A stretch of 64,000 bases of DNA. It comes from Mucor racemosus. Taxonomy: Eukaryota > Mucoromycota > Mucoromycetes > Mucorales > Mucoraceae. Numbering within the stretch: the stretch's first letter is position 1; each line of letters begins with the position of its first letter. The position numbers were made by a program, and so were the translations under genes. This document shows, piece after piece, positions 49,051 through 60,950 of this stretch. Location: NCBI GenBank assembly GCA_027405735.1, contig JAPEHQ010000007.1, positions 434,001 to 498,000 on the forward strand, written 5' to 3'. The notes under the pieces were generated by a model. That model was not told the DNA's origin, searched no databases, and worked only from the letters and a program-made list of their open reading frames with translations.

Positions 49051-51339
49051 TAGAATAAGAGACTTAACCGTTCAATCTTGCTATGCTCAATTGCGGCGTC
49101 GCTCTGGGGGCTCGCTCTTGCAAATTTTTAAGGAATGTATGATATGACAGATGATTTTTCTGGTAGAAAAATGTATGTTTCTATCGTAATAGATTTGCCT
49201 ATTTTGTTTAGTTTATGGGTTGATGCGCTGTAATACTGCTTTTATTATATTGGCTGAAATGTGCAATTTAGCAGGGTTTTAATTGCACTAAATAATGTAA
49301 ATCCTTGAAAATCCTTTTCTACTTGTGTTGTTTCTCTCTTTTTGTTTTCATATTCTAAGGATATATTCACCGTTTGATAAGGTGTATCAGACTATTATCA
49401 AGCTGGTATTCTTTTCTTTTATCTAAATACGCATGCTAACACAAGGGACTAATGTTTTTAATATAGTAGGTAGCAGTCATTATATAAGAGACTGATATTT
49501 TCATTTAACCACATTCCAAAATCGAATATCATTATTCACTACTGTATTGTTGAACGTATTTCTTAAATATTAGATCAAATTGAAGGCAATGATATTTATA
49601 TCTAATCAATGAAAAAGTAGAACTAATTACAAAAAACCTACGAAATGTTCCAGAAAAGTGATAAAATTTCAAATGATATAGAAGCACAAAAAAAAAAGAA
49701 TAATCTGATGTCTTGCCTAATGACCATAGTTTTGATCGTAGCTATACTTGAAAATAAATCTTTTTACAACTGACAATCGTAAACTAAAAAAATAGTAAGT
49801 TAAAGAAGGTTAATTTGTTTAAATTTTATGTGTGACAAAGTAACATCTATAATCTTAGATTTGGCTTGCATATAAATTTAAGCAGTAAGTTCTATTTAGG
49901 TTTATGCTCGGAAAAAAACCATTGCTGCTGTAAACATTATTATAGCTATAGACATATTTACAAATGATGATGATCGTAAATATATTGGCTGTTGCATGTA
50001 CTGCTCTATATCAACAACGTATTGAATTGTATTATTCTCTATTATAATCTATACTAATAAAAGCAAATGTAATTTAAAAACGCAGCATTCCAGTAAAAAA
50101 TGCAATGGGATTTTGAGAAATGTACAATGCTCATGTACAAACCAATTTGTGCCCATACAATCAGCTCATTATGCTCATAGTCAAATTTTATTATTATGCA
50201 CAAATAAGGATAATGATATGCTTATGGGCAATTCTACTATTATGCACACATGGGATTAATGTCATGCACACGGACGGAATCTATAATCCTGCACATACAG
50301 GCTTAACATTGTGCTCATGTGCATCTTGTTATTATCTTTTTAGCCATATTCAGTGGGCACAACAGCTCAGGCTATAGTGTGCAGCCCACCTGGGCACAAC
50401 AAAATTATCTTGTGCAGCACAAGTAGGCCGTAGTAATCCAAGACTCTTAATCATATTGTTCCATTATCTACGTTATAATCAATGCTTTTTTGGTCTAAAA
50501 TTGATATCCACCTGGAAAAAAACTGGTGATTATGAAAGTATGTATAGTATTGATATGATTTTTTGAATGAATGAATAAACTCATGTTAGTCTATTTAGTT
50601 TCTCAAAAATGTTTGTTTCTATTTGGTGATCAACAGCCAAGAAAAGAAAAACGAGATGCTGTCTTGTATATCACTACCAACTATCAAAGGTACACCATAA
50701 TAATTTCTTGTTAATTAATTTTACTAATTAATAGATCAATTTTTATAGGTCAAAAGTAAAGGCGTATTCAGTTTAAAACGCTTGAAACAATTCAATTAAG
50801 CTGATTTACATGATTTATCATCTCTTGCTCCTCATTCAATTGCTATATTTAATTTTAATATTTTGTTTAATACTGCTAATTGACTCGTTCATTCATTAGA
50901 GTTAACTCACCATCTTTGATTAGCGTATCCATAATGACGGTCCATTATTAGTTCATGATATGCAAAATTATTAAAAGGGGTCGTCTAATCTCAAATTTAT
51001 CTGATTTAACTGCTGATGCTAAACTAGCATCAAATTAGTTGTGTTGACTTGCAATAAAGTAAGGCGCTTTATCAAGTACGATGTTGGTGTTCAATGTATT
51101 TTAGTTAAATTGAACAGATAGAGATATATGGTTTATGCAGAGATCTATAAATGTGCGAGAGAGCTCAGATATATAAACGCAAAAAAATAATCCAAATTGT
51201 GATGCTTCGTCGACCTGTATGAGATTTTTTTGTGGTGATACCTGATGGCTCAAGTGTAATTTAGGCATTTATGTCAAATGTATCGAATCAAGATAAGGTT
51301 CGTGGATTAATATAACGGATAATAAATGCAGTGTCATTT
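49051..51339 (-). repeat. L super-repeat, minus-strand continuation
   Basis: Reverse-complement matches to 57190-57880 and 21300-21660 (near 49050-49500), to 35450-35900 (near 49550-50050), to 34973-35330 (near 50090-50440) and to 23769-24165 (near 50890-51250). At 50440-50760 it matches part of 59050-59280 in reverse. No intact gene is seen. Confidence 0.55.
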
Positions 51340-51879
51340 ACTGTATTGAATGGGTGAATGTAAATGTATAAAGCAAAGCTTACTTTTAAATGAAAGTACT
51401 AATTATTCTGATTAATACCAATAGGTTCAAAAAGCATAGTTAAATGCAATCATTTTGCTACTAAATCGCATAATTTAAGATGTAGAAAACTCTTGAAACA
51501 TTTATTCTTTTTTTTTTTTTTTTTTTTTTTTTGCAATGCTACAAACCATCGTTTAATATGACCGAATATTAATGAATCAGAGAAAATACAACTGGTAAAA
51601 AACTGATACCCAATGTACATCGAGGTTAAGATTGATAAAAGTTGCATTCATTGTGTAGTGGAAATTGCAACATTTTGATGGATAGAAGTTACAGGACCAA
51701 AACGCTGTATTTGTTGCCTACTAAAGATTTTCAAAAAGGTTTAAAAGCATATTTTATCAAACTTACTTAGATGTTAAATACTTAACGTATGCTATTAGTA
51801 TCATCTTGCTTTTTATTTAATTGATGTATCATTAAAAATCAAGCTTTTCATAGTTTATAATATTGACAATGGGATGTTT

Positions 51880-52112
51880 TTGATTTTAGATTGACATTTC
51901 TCATAAGGCGGGCTGATGATACGTTTGATACTACTGTAGATGAACAGTCAATTTAATTTATGGGATTTGAATGCAAATACTGAGGAACCATTTGTATGTA
52001 CTTAAGTTGATTCTAGTAAAGCATTGAATAAATTGGTTTGGGACAAAGAGGGTAAAAAAGCGGCAATAGATTCCAGTGATGGCCATGTTTACGTTTACGA
52101 TATTGGAGAGGT
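51880..52112 (+). pseudogene. dynein intermediate chain-like WD fragment, copy 4
   Basis: Plus-strand reading gives NLWDLNANTEEPF with the Trp codon intact, then LNKLVWDKEGKKAAIDSSD and GHVYVYDIGE before a GTAAGA donor. Small frameshifts upstream disable it. It forms one arm of the inverted repeat. Confidence 0.65.
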
Positions 52113-52797
52113 AAGAATAAAACTCAATGTAAATCACCTCTAATGCAATAATTATAAAGTAAGACTATATTTTCAACAAATATACCACCACACAATATTA
52201 ACCTGTATAAAGATTTATAGTAATAAGCTTGAATCAAGTAGGTACAGTACCAAAATCGACGTTTAAATATACTACATTATGAGAGAAAATTGTAGCCATA
52301 ACTAATACACATTTTATAAAAGCTTAATATTAAATGTTAAGTAATGAAACTTTGTACTTTTGGCCCAAAAACGGTTTTTTGATTAAAGGATTTTCATGTA
52401 ATATTTTGCAATAAAACGGGTTGTTATTTTTTATTGAGCAAATAGAGCGCTAAATTCTGTATATGTGTATATTTTTTGTTTTTATAATTGGTAGTATAAT
52501 TAACTCTAGATTTGCAAAATCAGAAAAAAAAAAATTAAAAAATGTCAAAATTAATGATCTGGACAAAAATAATTTTCTAAATTAATATTCCTCTTATAGG
52601 CCTTGTAAGTCTTAAAAATAAGAGATTTTATTATACTTGAGGACTTTTTCAAGAATTTACAATGCTGTGCCCACTTGATTCAACCTTATTACTGTAAACC
52701 TTTATACATGTTAATATTGTGTGGTGGTTTATTTGTTGACAATATAGCCTTACTTTATAATTATTGCATTAGAGGTGATTTACATTGAGTTTTATTC

Positions 52798-53070
52798 TTA
52801 CCTCTCCAATATCATAAACATAAACATGGCCATCACTGGAACCTATTGCCGTTGTTTCACCCTCTTTGCCCCAAACCAATTTATTCAATCCCTCACCAGA
52901 ACTAACTTAAGTACTTACAAATGGTTCCTCGGTATTTTCATTTAAATTTCATAAATTAAATTGACTGGTTCCATTAACAGTAGTATCAAATGTATTATCA
53001 GCCCGTCTTATGATAAATGCCGCCAATCTGAAATCAGAAATATTCCATTGTCATTGTTATAGGCTATGAA
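52798..53070 (-). pseudogene. dynein intermediate chain-like WD fragment, copy 5
   Basis: Minus-strand copy of the same fragment with the same splice-donor-like end and the same WD wording. It forms the second arm of the inverted repeat with 51880-52112. Confidence 0.6.
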
Positions 53071-54001
53071 AAGCTTGATTTTTAATAATACAGCAATTAA
53101 ATAAAAGACAAAATGATACTAATCGCATATAGTGCGTATTCAACATCTAGTTGAGTTTAATGAAGAATGCTTTTGAACCCTTTTGAAAATCCTGAAGCAA
53201 ACACAACATCTTGGTCCTGTAATTTCTATCCATCAAAATGTCGCAATTTCCACTACACAATGAATGCACCACCTTTTATCAATCTTAACCTCGTTTTACA
53301 TTGAGTATCAGTTTTTTATTTACCAGTTTTATTTTCTCTGACTCATTAATATTCGGTCATATTAAACGATAATAGTGTATCAAATTAAAATTTACTATGA
53401 TACTGTTGGTAGTTTTTTGTTATTACTTTAAAAACTTGATCCTATTATTATTATTATTATTACCATTAATTATAATTGTCAAACTGATTGATTCATACAG
53501 TATATCATATTACTATTTCGCATTGGTAGAGATTATATAATTGATATCTGCATTTAACGCTGGTGGATTGGAAATTTGATGTCTGTCTTTAGTTTAATTA
53601 ATAATGCATACTTTGGTTTTTCAGTATAATTCTAGGTGTTTCTACACCTAAAAACTTAATTTTCCAATGCAGCTGCATCTGTTGAATATCACTTGAGCTT
53701 TTGTGTGTTGTAGCTCATGCTATCATACTAACTCCCATTTTGGCAAGTATTGCTTTACATTCATCCATATTCAATTTTTGTGTTATACAGCTTAATATTA
53801 ATGTACTAACATTGAGTTTTGTTTATATCCATCACAAATTGGCATTTTTTTCAGATGATTTCTACTACCAATTTCTGGAAAGCTCTATTATCATTTCCAA
53901 AAACAAAAAATACACCTTAATTTGCTGCATTTCCCAAATAGTAAAAAACTGACGAATACATGTTCACATGTATGGAGATTAAAATTGGAGACCAAGGGAA
54001 A

Positions 54002-54074
54002 GTGACAAGCTTAACGGGTAGCGCATGCGCTACAAATTGAGTGCGACACACATATTCGTGAGTTCAAACCCGCC
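54002..54074 (+). other. tRNA-like sequence, second copy
   Basis: Differs from 26686-26758 by very few bases (GGGTAGCGC in place of GGGCAGCGC in the A-box region). The B-box word GAGTTCAAACC is unchanged. Confidence 0.4.
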
Positions 54075-55282
54075 AAATGGGAAGCTCTTTGGTATTAGGA
54101 TATGAATTTTGAAAGAGAATCTCTGATGACCCTAGCTTCTCATAGAATATGATCCTCCTTTTTTTTTTCTTAGTAAGCTTTGCATATGTCTAGAAATTTT
54201 TTTCCTTTTTCATTAATGCATAATATGATATGCATGCTAGTAAATTTGGCTAGCAAAACCCGGCTCGACACCAATACTGCCAGCATCCATGGGTCATTGT
54301 ACGTTCAGCCAGTTCGAGCAACAAGTTGGTTACCTGCTACTTACACCTACTAAGATCAGCAAGTCCATCAGGTTCTTCTCAACGAATATGAATCCAAATG
54401 ACCTCCCGCTGCAATGGCAGGTACTTCTAGCGCTGATCCGCAGAATTGCTTCGTTTCAATGCTGCGCTAAATGTGTTTGGATGATGTTGATTTGATAGCT
54501 ACTTCATTAATTAAACGCTGGGATGAATTAATATGGTATCATAATTGAGGCCCAAGCGTTCTTGGTAATTACTGGATTATACTTAGTACGCTAGGAGTTT
54601 TTCATATTCGACATCAAGACTTTGCACTTCAATACATGTCGTAATCAATCGATTGTAAGATGTATTGATACTGTAGAAGGTGATGACATATGGTACTTGG
54701 TGGCAGACAACATAGTATATGATTCATATTTTTGCCAATAGTCACTCTTCCAAAAAAAGCCGAACAATCTCCGGAAGCGGCCATCTAATGATATTTCCAA
54801 GCTTTAAATTTCTAGAAAAAATTACCGGACAGCCCGGACGCAGTTGCTTAAATATTCCAAGCAGCTATAAGATGCAGGTATCAAAATGTCATACAAAAAT
54901 TAAGGTTCGACTGTATTGCTATTAATTATTCAAAGGCTTATTTTAAGTAAAACATAAATACAACCTACAACATTATTAGCCTAATAACGAATTTAACTTG
55001 AAAGGTATAAAATGATATAACCAGATTCAAAAAAAGTCCATAAAATCACAAATTTAGAGGATTTATATATAGACGCCACTACGGCCGACCTGTGCTGCAC
55101 AAGGTGGTTTTGTTTTGCCCAGGTGGGCTGCACAGTAGTATAGCCTGATAAGTTGTTGCGCCCACTGAATAATGGCTAAAAAGATAACAAAATGCACATG
55201 GGCACAACAAAAGAAACTGCACACGAGCAAAACGAAAAGCCTGTATGCGTAGAATTATAGATTATGTCTACTGTATACATGA

Positions 55283-56406
55283 TGCAGTGGAATTACATAC
55301 TAAAAACGCTTGATAAAAATAAAACAACCTAAATTCCAAGTGTCGCTCATAAAATATGATGCCACTTGAAATGTGAACAACGATAATAAACAAACGCTTC
55401 AATAGAACACAATAACAAACGCATGCTAAAAATATGAAATACCCTTTTTGAACCATACATGTCGTGTAGATAATAGCACCCTTGATCACGGCGCAATCAA
55501 TTACACAAATGACATATATATCAAAACAGGATTCTATCCAAATCAATAATGATAATAAACAAAGATATCAATTTAGTCAACTACTCATCTATATCGAAGT
55601 CGCACTATCAATATAAATAAGATTCAAGCATATAAAAAACTACCCCTTAAAAATCAAGGTTACATAAAATAGATATAACAGAAATTGATATATCATAAGT
55701 TTACCCAGATGTAGAAATCCAGGAACAACTATTGAAATCCAACATGGCATGACATTTAGTAACTCATACTAAATGTCATACATAACTACTAGCATTAACA
55801 GCGACTATCAGGAACATTCAGGAACAATCCGTAGCAATGAAACATAAGCAATCCTACATCTTATTCAAATGATACAATCACAGATTCCCAATTCCACAGA
55901 TTCCATTGTATATGATTTGTTCCCAAATCATATCAAGTACCTCAATACCCGGCAATTCATTAATAATATTCATAATCATATAACCATTTAGAAAACATAT
56001 AAATACGAAGCATCAATGAATTAATAAAATGTATCTTTTAGCAGAGTATTTCTATATTAGTATCTTTTGATATAACAGAAATAAACAAAACAACCATTTC
56101 CCAAAAGGTCGATATTGTCACACTTGACATACAATTTCTTATGGTCAATGCTCTACACAGTTTACCCCTTAAAATATCAAATCAATAACAATGTACCCAA
56201 AACTGGAAGATTACCAAATATATATCCATTCAAGTCTGATGGTATCCAAGTTCTCCAAATCACTATAAATACCCTCATACTTTTCAATTATTTTAACTCG
56301 AGAGAAATCTTTTGTAATAAAAATTTTAGCTGATTATAATTGTATTTCTACTGCTTTTATTTTTATATCTTTTTTATTTTAGTAAATAACATCGTCATTT
56401 ACTGCA
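55283..56406 (+). mobile_element. long solo LTR, 1124 bases
   Basis: Starts TGCAGTGG and ends TTTACTGCA with a 6-base inverted end (TGCAGT/ACTGCA). CATGA flanks both sides (55278-55282 and 56407-56411). The paralogous sites near 35163-35175 and 50262-50270 are uninterrupted. TATAAATACC lies near 56264 and AATAAA near 56015. The size suits the LTR of a large retrotransposon; no internal region remains here. Confidence 0.75.
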
Positions 56407-57580
56407 CATGACATTAATCCCATGTGTGCATAATAGTAGAATTGCCCATAAGCATATCATTATTCTTATTTGTGCATAATAATAAAATTTGACTATGAGC
56501 ATAATGAGCTGATTGTATGGGCACAAATTTGTTTGTACATGAGCACCGTGCCGTTCTCAAAATTTCATTGCCTTTTTTACTGGACTAATGGGTTTTTAAT
56601 TACGTTTGCTTTTATTAATATAGATTATAGATAATACAATTCAATATGTTGTTGATGTAGAGCAATACATGCAACTGCTAATATATTTACGATTATCATC
56701 ATTTGTAAATATGCTTATAGCTATAATGTCTGCAACAACAATGGTTTTTGCTTGAGCATAAACTTAAATAACACTTAATACTTAAATTTATATAAAAACC
56801 AAATCTAAGGTTATGAATGTTACGATGTTACTTTATCACACATAAAATTTAAACAAATTAACCTTCTTTAAACTTACTATTTTAGTTTACGATTGTCAGC
56901 TGTAAAAAGGTTTGTTTTCAAGTACAGTATATACTATACAGTACAATCAAAACTATCGTAATTAGGCAAGACGTTAGATTGTTCTTTTTTTTTGTGTTTT
57001 TATATTATTTAAAATTTTATCACTTTCCTGGAACATTTCGTGAGCTTATAGCCAGTTCTAACTTTTCATTGAATAGATATAAATATCATTGCCTTCGATT
57101 TGATCTGGTAGTCAACAAATACGTCCAATAATACAGTGGTAAATAATGCTATTTGATCTTAGAATGCAGTTAATTATAAATAAAAATATCAGCCTCTAAT
57201 ATAACGACTGCTACCTATATCAAAAACATTAGTCCCTTATGTTAGCATGCGCATTCAGATAAAAGAAAAGAATACCAGCTTGATAGTCTGATATGCTTAT
57301 CAAACGGTGAATAATATCCTTGGAAGATGAAAACAAAAAGAGAGAAACAACACATATAGAAAAGATCTTCAAGGCTTTAAATTATTTAGCGCATTTAAAA
57401 CCCTGCTAAATTGCACATTTCAGCCAATATAATAAAAGCAGCATTACAGCGCATCAACCCATAAACTAAGCAAAATAGGCGATACCTGCTATCATAGAAC
57501 ATACATTTTCTACTAGAAAAACTGTCTGTTATATCATACAGTCATTAAAAAATTGCAAAAGCGAGCCCGTAGAGTGACGC
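56407..57580 (+). repeat. L super-repeat copy 5, continuation
   Basis: Matches 35165-35900 to about 57170, then the reverse complement of 49050-49500 and the plus strand of 21300-21620. It leads directly into another A unit at 57900 after the LTR at 57581. Confidence 0.6.
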
Positions 57581-57852
57581 TGTAATGATCTATAATTTTG
57601 GACTAACAACAAAGGCGGATAATATGCTTATAGATATTATTTTTGCTATTATAAATTTGTGATCACTGGATTGACGAAGGTTGGTGTTCTTATTTGTAAA
57701 TTAGATATTTATTAGTGAATAAATATAAGTAAAGGGAGTGTAACAAGAGAGATAAATCTACAAGGGATCATGTAATGATTTCCTTGTAGTATTTATATAA
57801 GGAATGAGGCAAGGTTTTGCATGAATGAAACTGAAATGTTTGACTCATTACA
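57581..57852 (-). mobile_element. solo LTR of the TGTAATGA family
   Basis: Starts TGTAATGATC and ends ACTCATTACA (8-base inverted ends), flanked by GACGC at 57576-57580 and 57853-57857. The matching site near 21615-21630 lacks the insert. The promoter-like TATATAAATAC reads on the minus strand. Sister copy: 26308-26580. Confidence 0.8.
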
Positions 57853-58629
57853 GACGCCATAATTGAGCATAATAGCAAGATTGAACGGCTAAGTCTGTTA
57901 TACTATGGCATATCTATGTTTTGAATAAAAAAGGGTTTTTTTTTAACTTTTCTTATATTTAACCATGTGTGGTCTGAAAATTCAGTTTTTGAAGCGGACA
58001 TTTTCGGGGCTCATTTTACCCTTACCAACACTCATGATTTTGATCAAAAAACAGAAAAATCAAATTTTGATACCAAAATCAGCGTTTAAATATACTACAT
58101 TGTGAGAGAAAATTGTAGCCATAGGTAATATACATTTTATAAAAGCTTAATATTAAATGTTAAGTAATGAAACTTTGTACTTTTGGCCCAAAAACGGTTT
58201 TTTGATTAAAGGATTTTCATGTAATATTTTGCAATAAAACGGGTTGTTATTTTTTATTGAGCAAATAGAGCGCTAAATTCTGTATATGTGTATATTTTTT
58301 GTTTTTATAATTGGTAGTATAATTAACTCTAGATTTGCAAAATCAGAAAAAAAAAAATTAAAAAATGTCAAAATTAATGATCTGGACAAAAATAATTTTC
58401 TAAATTAATATTCCTCTTATAGGCCTTGTAAGTCTTAAAAATAAGAGATTTTATTATACTTGAGGACTTTTTCAAGAATTTACAATGCTGTGCCCACTTG
58501 ATTCAACCTTATTACTGTAAAACTTTATACATGTTAATATTGTGTGATAGTTTATTTGATGATAATATAATTTTACTTTATAACTATTGTGCTAGAGGTG
58601 ATTTACATTAAGTTTTTTTTTACTCTTAC

Positions 58630-58857
58630 TGTTGGTTTTTGCCTATTATTTATGTTAAATCTCATTTCAATCCCATATTGAACCTGACATCCAAATGGAA
58701 TTGAAATGGTATAAATACTTTTAGAATCCAGGACCTGATGGCTCCTGGCTTCCTTTTTTAACTTAATAATAAAGACCCTACGTTCTCCGTGATATAATCG
58801 CTTGTAGTCTTTATTTTATTTGTATTGGAAATAATCGTTATCTACATATAACTCTCA
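58630..58857 (+). mobile_element. solo LTR, 228 bases
   Basis: Begins TGTTGGTTTT and ends TAACTCTCA with CTTAC at 58625-58629 and 58858-58862. Other copies read TTCTTACCTCTCC without interruption. Contains GTATAAATAC near 58710 and AATAAAGACC near 58767. Confidence 0.8.
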
Positions 58858-58960
58858 CTTACCTCTCCAATATCATAAACATAAACATGGCCATCACTGG
58901 GACCTATTGCCACCTTTTTACCCTCTTTATCCCAAGCCAATTTCTTTAATGCTTTACAAG
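58858..58960 (-). pseudogene. dynein intermediate chain-like WD fragment, copy 6 (short)
   Basis: Only the last WD segment remains: minus strand WDKEGKKVAIG, then DGHVYVYDIGE and the splice-donor-like GTAAG at which the LTR inserted. Confidence 0.55.
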
Positions 58961-59229
58961 AAAAAACTTACTTTTGACCTATAAAAATTGATTTATTAGT
59001 AAAATCAATTATTAATAAATAACAAGCTAATAAGTAATAATTATGGGGCACCTTTGATAGTTGGTAGTGATATACAGTACAAGGCAACATCTTGTTTTCC
59101 TCTTCTTAGCTGTTGGCCACTGAATAGAAGAAATAAATGCTTTTTAGAAACTAAATAGATTAACACGAGTTTATTCATTTATCATTCAAACCAAGTCAAT
59201 GCTAATACATACTTTTATAATCACCAATT

Positions 59230-59880
59230 TTTCTGCAGGTAGGTATCGACTTTAGACCAGAAAAGCATTGATTATAACGTAGATGATGGAACAAAATGAG
59301 TAAGCCCGGGATGCTTTTTTTGTTCGAGAAAGATATTATAACATGTCCTAACATTAACAGTTAATAATTTATTTTCAAATAAACAATAATAGGAAAAACT
59401 TGTATTTGTACCTGCTACTTGATTTCAGTTTATAAAAAAATATTAGTCTTTTTGTTGTAGTTTTAAACCTAAATAAGAGAGCTGAGGAAAGAGTAGGGAG
59501 GAAAAACAATTTTGTGTATTACAAGCAGGAATTTACAAAAGCATAAATGCTTTTAATGTTACCAAACAGGTTGTTGTCGTTTCTCCCATTTGGTCCCCGA
59601 AAGAAGAACATGGGCAAAACTCTTTCAAACTCCAAATTTCAAATTGATATATCTCGTCAATAAGGCAATTCTGCTGAATCAGAGTAACTCACATCCGCTT
59701 TAAACCATTCAAATTATCTTCGTCATTAATTATATTATGATTGATATACTTTAATAAATTGGCTAAATTTTTTTAATCTCATTGCTCTGCTCATCTGGGC
59801 TGCCTGATCGGCACAGAATGTTTTATTCTGCCCATCTGTGCAGATCATTATGCCCATGGGAAGCATAGTTCGGCCCTAGT
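59230..59880 (-). repeat. GGGCAT-rich element, second copy
   Basis: Reverse complement of 46905-47590, ending with the CACTAGGGCCGAAC-type terminus near 59867-59880 (minus reading). It lies next to the pogo-like miniature element. Confidence 0.5.
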
Positions 59881-59909
59881 GTGTGGTACTTGGTGGAATG
59901 CAACAATTA

Positions 59910-60362
59910 CAGTAGTCGCGCTATATAAGGCTAACTTTTTGGAAGAGGTTTTCAGCCTTATTATATATATATAGAGGATAGTAGCCTTATATAAAGTGGA
60001 TGTCTGTGATATATAAAACAGTCCAATTTATATATTAAGGCTATTTTTCATACCTGTTATGTCGGGACGCACAGACCGTCTTTTAATACCTTCCTTTTCA
60101 CCTAATCAATTCCCATTATCCGAATATGTAATGTAGTAAACTACAAATATCAATTTTGTTTGGCAATCAGGTTAATCTTAGACATTATCTGAAGATCTAG
60201 AAATATTAAAGCAATCTGATTTTTGCGATTATTTTGCTCCTCGTGACGTTTTGAATAAGGCTAATAAGGCTATTTCCCTGCTAAAAAAAAAAGTTTTCAA
60301 AAACCCTAGCCTTATAGAGAGCATAGCCTTATATAGTGTAGCCTTATATAGCGCGACTACTG
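59910..60362. mobile_element. pogo/Tc1-like miniature inverted-repeat element
   Basis: 453 bases with perfect 24-base inverted ends starting CAGTAGTCGCGC, flanked by TA on each side (59908-59909, 60363-60364). CAGT ends and a TA target duplication are typical of the Tc1/mariner-pogo superfamily. Beyond the ends, the motif AGCCTTATA recurs several times near both termini. Inside is a two-exon-like open frame (see findings). The right end sits at the TA of TACAGCATCGC, the edge of an A unit. Confidence 0.8.
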
Positions 60363-60950
60363 TACAGCATCGCAAATTCTTGAAAAAGTTCTCAAATATC
60401 GTAAAATCTCTTATTTTTAAGACTTACAAGGCCTATAAGCGGAATATTAATTCCGAAAATTATTCTTGTCCAGATCATCAATTTTGACATTTTTAAATTT
60501 TTTTTTTCTGATTTTGCAAATCTAGAGTTAATTATACTACCAATTAAAAAACAAAAAATATACACATATACAGAATTTAGCGCTCTATTTGCTCAATAAA
60601 AAATAACAACCCGTTTTATTGCAAAATATTACATGAAAATCCTTTAATCAAAAAACCGTTTTTGGGCCAAAAGTACAAAGTTTCATTACTTAACATTTAA
60701 TATTAAGCTTTTATAAAATGTGTATTAGTTATGGCTACAATTTTCTCTCATAATGTAGTATATTTAAACGTCGATTTTGGTATCAAAATTTGATTTTTCT
60801 AATTTTTGATCAAAATCATGAGTGTTGGTAAGGGTAAAATGAGCCCCTAAAATGTCCGCTACAAAAACTGAATTTTCAGACCACACATGGTTAAATATAA
60901 GAAAAGTTAAAAAAAAACCCCTTTTTTATTCAAAAGTTAGATATACAGTA
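60363..60950 (-). repeat. A unit, copy 7 (minus)
   Basis: Reverse complement of the A unit at 57900-58500 with few differences. It is not followed by the dynein-like fragment because the miniature element and unrelated sequence lie on its other side. Confidence 0.7.

Larger units (their letters stand above)
51340..53370. repeat. large inverted repeat formed by two opposed L copies
   Basis: Bases 51340-52244 (minus orientation) and 52670-53370 (plus orientation) are reverse complements of each other. The partial A unit (52248-52670) forms the loop. Each arm contains a dynein-like fragment. The left arm ends within a few bases of the right copy's start, so the copies meet head to head. Confidence 0.65.
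52248..55282 (+). repeat. L super-repeat, copy 5
   Basis: Begins inside an A unit (52248-52670), then the dynein-like fragment (52798-53070), the tRNA-like sequence (54002-54074) and the sequence matching 26590-27019 and 33509-35150. It keeps the empty sites of the insertions that disrupt copy 2. A solo LTR splits it at 55283. Confidence 0.7.
57858..58960 (+). repeat. L super-repeat, copy 6, with LTR insertion
   Basis: A unit at 57900-58500, then sequence leading to the dynein-like fragment, which is split by the solo LTR 58630-58857 and stops near 58960. Confidence 0.65.

Noticed and set aside
50120..50377. Open frame rich in His/Cys/Ala in a repeat module
   Set aside because: The frame is not kept in the sister modules near 35 kb and 55 kb, so coding is unlikely.
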